From Paenibacillus mangrovi (lineage in GTDB: Bacteria > Bacillota > Bacilli > Paenibacillales > Paenibacillaceae): DNA of 64,000 bases. The stretch is from assembly GCF_022898935.1 (NCBI RefSeq), contig NZ_JALIRP010000010.1, positions 1 through 64,000 of the forward strand, read 5' to 3'. The notes beneath the pieces were generated by a model. That model did no database searches and was not told where the DNA came from. It saw nothing but the letters and a program-made list of their open reading frames with translations. Shown here piece after piece: positions 61,187 to 64,000 of the stretch (positions within the stretch are counted from its first letter, which is position 1; every line of letters begins with the position of its first letter). The position numbers were made by a program, and so were the translations under genes.

Positions 61187-64000
61187 TTACTTTCCGGACT
61201 GATCATGTGGCACGGTTACCGTTGCCGTCGAAACCGTTTGGTTGCCTGCGTTGTCTGTAGCCGTGTAGGTAATTGTGTAAATCCGACCTGTTCCTTCACC
61301 AGATCTTGTCGCGCGCAAGCTAAACGAAGTATCCTCAGACCCCAAATTTGCTTCGATATCGCCTTCACCGCTATCCGGTTCATTGCTGGTGATGGAGGTT
61401 AACACGACAGATGCGATTCCTGACATGGTATCACTTGAATCCAGTTTGGCATTCACCTTCACCAATTTGTTATTTGCCGGCCAGAGCGTCGCCGGATCTA
61501 GCTGAACCATGAGGTTCGGTCCCGTCTTGTCGATCTTCACAGTTACGTTATGACGCTCTTCTACATTTCTTGCCTTGTCTACACTCCAGTACACCAGAGT
61601 GTGTATGCCTTCTTCAGTGAATTCAACCGAATTGCCGGTTTGTTCCTCTCCATCATTTACGATGTAATGGGTGCTAGCGACTCCAGTTCCACTATCGGTT
61701 GCTTCCAAGAGTACAGTAACATCTTCATTCACCCAACCTTCAGGCGCATTGTCTGTGGTCGTTGGTGCTTCTTGATCCACAACTTCTTCTGCATTTACAG
61801 TTACAGTGATGGTTACTACTAAATCTACATGGTTTGGATTCACCACTTCTTCGGGCAACGTTACCTTTCCATTTACAGTAAAGGTCTGTGCAGTCTTAAA
61901 GGTCGGATCATAACTCGAAGCATCCACATCCCATGTTACATCGGTTTTGACATTCCCTGTATCTGTGACCATGACGACTTGATCAGGTAATCCTAGAGCC
62001 GCCATCGTCTTGGCTGTGCCATTCGTCAGTCCCGTAATATCGTCCGGCGCCGTGATGCTCTTCAGTTCGGAATCTCGGTATACCTTCAACGCATCCAATA
62101 CCATCCAGTACCCCGATCTCTTCACTACTTTTATTGTATGTGTTCCCCTCGCAAGGTTTTTGTTGCTGTAAATTATCGCCTGAGGGGTATATCTCGCAGC
62201 AGTTCCGCTTACTGTTTGTACAAGTACGCCGTCAATGTAGATATCTTGGTTACCGATATCTCCGTTTTTCACACCGATGTATTCGATGCCCGTACCCGTA
62301 AATGTGTACTGGAAGTAATCATTGTTCGCTTGCGTTTGGTGTACGTCGTTCTCATAATCGCCTAAATTACGGTTATTCGAGTAAGAGAACGATCCCGTAT
62401 AGGATATTCCCGCATCCGTATCGTTAATGAGCGAAGAAACGGTAATCGTAATTTGTCCGGAGGCAATAACCGTCGAACCTGACATGGCGTTCACGGTGAT
62501 CACGGCCGTTCCGTTCCCGTTAGCTGTAACAAGACCACTACTACTAACCGAAGCGATGGAAGAATTGTTGCTCGCATAGGAGATCGTAGCCCCGGACAAG
62601 TTCGAGCCTGCAACGGCTAACTGAGTCGATTCACCTGCTCGCAAAGTCTTATTTCCTGCATTGACGAAGATCGGTTTAGCATAAGAGATCGTCCTCTGAT
62701 ACTGGCTAGGCGATGTTCCCGATTTAACAATAATTACATCTTCCCCAACAGATGTCTGGAAGCTAAGTAGTCTTCCCGTAAGAGTCTCAGCTTTAACGCC
62801 ATTGCGATACAAGTCAACGCTCTGCGCGGCTCCCCATGGGTTGTTGACATCGGCGGTTTGCCCGAGGCTGGAGTGAATTTCTACGAATTCGATGTTCTTC
62901 GATCTTTGCGACGCCGTGACAGTGAATCCTTTTTTAGCTTGCAGTTGGAAAGCCGCATCGATATCCGCTGGCCACGCTCCAAAAGCATAAATCACAGGGT
63001 TTTCGCCTGGACCTTTAGCTAACGACTGAAGCAATCCGTTCTGCATTCCCTCTACAAATACGCCGTCTTCTTGAATAGACATCGTCTGTGTTCCTCCGTT
63101 CGTGGACGGAAGACGGTTCGGATTAGATACGATCAAGCTTTGCCACTGTTTCAAATTCGAAGCTAGCCCCAATTTCACCAAGTCGCTTCGACCCATTCGG
63201 GCTGCATCGGTCATGAACCTGGACCAGGAGCGTCCACCTAGACCTGCAACTTGACCATTCATGTAATCCTTATAAGCTTGCTGCGTTTCCAACGTATTCA
63301 TGTTCAGGTCCCATGCATATAAGTTAACACCGCTTGCTTTGGATTCAAGATTGACCTGATCGAAGTCAAGCAGTTCTACCTGGTACTCATCCCAGACCGT
63401 CGGAGCGCTCTGTAGTAAATAAATGATGGGGCTTCTCCCCAAAGCATAAGTCGGTTTGCCATCCGCTCTTGTTCTCTTAAGTATTGAATTCGAGTCACTA
63501 CTGAGCGGATTCGGAGCCAAATTGTCGACGATATCCTGCCACAACGGGATCAAATCGGAATCGACATTCAGCAGCTGCGCTGCTTTAATCGCTGTTGGTA
63601 AAAGGCCTCGGATATAGTTCAAGTCATTCAAGATATCGTCGGCTCCCCAGATTGTTTCCGCAAAACCCGTTTTGTAGATATGATATTTATTATCGGAACC
63701 TTTCTTCAAGTTCGGGAAATTACGGTAGAACTCAGCGGCTCCTTTAATGACCGGATATGCGGTAGTACGCAGATAATCGAGATCCATCGTGTACAAATAC
63801 CGATCCCAATACATATTCGCAATATCGGCAGTATCATAAACGAGATGGGAATGCCAACCCGATTTCCATTGTCCACCAGTTCCGTCTATCGTCCATCTGG
63901 AATCAGATCCGGCAATTCTGTTGTTTCTGAAGTTCTTTACCTCTGTCGTGAGGTCAAGACCGTTCAATAAGCTATTCTGGAGCGAAGCCGCGATATTGTC
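61187..64000 (-). CDS. Secreted GH95-like glycosidase, C-terminal part (5' end off window)
   Basis: At least 937 residues are visible; the frame stays open to the right edge, so the start lies beyond 64000. The first 400 residues look like the (alpha/alpha)6 barrel of GH95 alpha-L-fucosidases and relatives (WHSHLVYDTADIANMYWDRY, then LDYLRTTAYPVIKGAAEFYR; later AFGAWPADIDAAFQLQAKKG from the C-terminal beta part). Next come Big_2-like, CBM-like (SNNRNLGDYENDVHQTQAND) and Big_4-like domains. It ends with the same OmpL47-like and WPANNK cassette as the genes at 1, 5731 and 11469, ending HDQSGK. It probably removes fucose or L-galactose from the target glycan. The family call is by eye. Confidence 0.7.
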   Translation of the reverse strand, partial: DNIAASLQNSLLNGLDLTTEVKNFRNNRIAGSDSRWTIDGTGGQWKSGWHSHLVYDTADIANMYWDRYLYTMDLDYLRTTAYPVIKGAAEFYRNFPNLKKGSDNKYHIYKTGFAETIWGADDILNDLNYIRGLLPTAIKAAQLLNVDSDLIPLWQDIVDNLAPNPLSSDSNSILKRTRADGKPTYALGRSPIIYLLQSAPTVWDEYQVELLDFDQVNLESKASGVNLYAWDLNMNTLETQQAYKDYMNGQVAGLGGRSWSRFMTDAARMGRSDLVKLGLASNLKQWQSLIVSNPNRLPSTNGGTQTMSIQEDGVFVEGMQNGLLQSLAKGPGENPVIYAFGAWPADIDAAFQLQAKKGFTVTASQRSKNIEFVEIHSSLGQTADVNNPWGAAQSVDLYRNGVKAETLTGRLLSFQTSVGEDVIIVKSGTSPSQYQRTISYAKPIFVNAGNKTLRAGESTQLAVAGSNLSGATISYASNNSSIASVSSSGLVTANGNGTAVITVNAMSGSTVIASGQITITVSSLINDTDAGISYTGSFSYSNNRNLGDYENDVHQTQANNDYFQYTFTGTGIEYIGVKNGDIGNQDIYIDGVLVQTVSGTAARYTPQAIIYSNKNLARGTHTIKVVKRSGYWMVLDALKVYRDSELKSITAPDDITGLTNGTAKTMAALGLPDQVVMVTDTGNVKTDVTWDVDASSYDPTFKTAQTFTVNGKVTLPEEVVNPNHVDLVVTITVTVNAEEVVDQEAPTTTDNAPEGWVNEDVTVLLEATDSGTGVASTHYIVNDGEEQTGNSVEFTEEGIHTLVYWSVDKARNVEERHNVTVKIDKTGPNLMVQLDPATLWPANNKLVKVNAKLDSSDTMSGIASVVLTSITSNEPDSGEGDIEANLGSEDTSFSLRATRSGEGTGRIYTITYTATDNAGNQTVSTATVTVPHDQSGK

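Noticed and set aside
1..64000. tRNA, rRNA, riboswitch, CRISPR array or intact transposase gene
   Set aside because: None was recognised on reading both strands. The only repeats are domain duplications, the four operators, short palindromes and terminators.

Overview
The window looks like a chromosomal segment of a Gram-positive, low-to-mid GC soil bacterium of the Paenibacillus type. The evidence is the very large secreted multidomain carbohydrate-active proteins, the YesM/YesN-like two-component pair, the LplA/LplB/LplC-like sugar ABC transporter, strong AGGAGG-type ribosome binding sites, a cre box matching the Bacillus CcpA consensus, and a RocR/SigL-like sigma-54 system. I see no rRNA, tRNA, CRISPR array or intact insertion sequence.

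Region 1 (1-29623) is a polysaccharide-utilisation locus. From right to left on the minus strand it holds two ABC permeases (27071-25155), a substrate-binding lipoprotein (24919-23318), two giant right-handed beta-helix enzymes resembling GH141 (23202-18352 and 18188-11469) and two tandem paralogous GH29-like enzymes (11151-5731 and 5321-off the left edge). A divergent membrane-bound AraC-type regulator lies at 27311-29623. Four copies of one roughly 70-bp element (at 5477, 11307, 25072 and 27148) precede the transcription units and are the likely operators of that regulator. At the far right edge (61187-64000) a GH95-like enzyme carries the same C-terminal cassette. GH29, GH95 and GH141 all include alpha-L-fucosidases, so a fucosylated (or otherwise 6-deoxy/galactosyl-decorated) glycan is a reasonable target, but this is inference.

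Region 2 (29690-39420) is mixed accessory DNA. It contains a GPH sugar symporter with an alpha/beta esterase under a perfect cre box; a decayed amine-oxidase 3' end; a TPR regulator overlapped by a 41-codon secreted-peptide gene (a likely RRNPP-type peptide signalling cassette that lacks a DNA-binding domain); an AraC-MFS-isochorismatase operon; an AT-rich methyltransferase next to a truncated Rrf2 gene; and an Rrf2/thioredoxin-reductase-like pair.

Region 3 (39585-46985) is a compact sigma-54 island. An aspartase-like gene, the P5C dehydrogenase gene and the proline dehydrogenase gene each have a correctly spaced -24/-12 promoter. The rpoN gene and a CBS/PAS/AAA+ activator lie among them, the activator behind a good sigma-A promoter. 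Together they suggest inducible use of proline and related amino acids.

Region 4 (47100-52249) holds housekeeping and hypothetical genes: a class-3 lipase, a DUF4309/YjgB-like secreted protein, a membrane protein, a YcgL-like nucleotidyltransferase, an XRE regulator and a short UvrC-like GIY-YIG protein. Region 5 (52310-61110) is an alpha-galactoside system: a YesN/YesM-like pair divergent from a CUT1 ABC transporter and a GH36 alpha-galactosidase with both catalytic aspartates, with a cre-like site between them.
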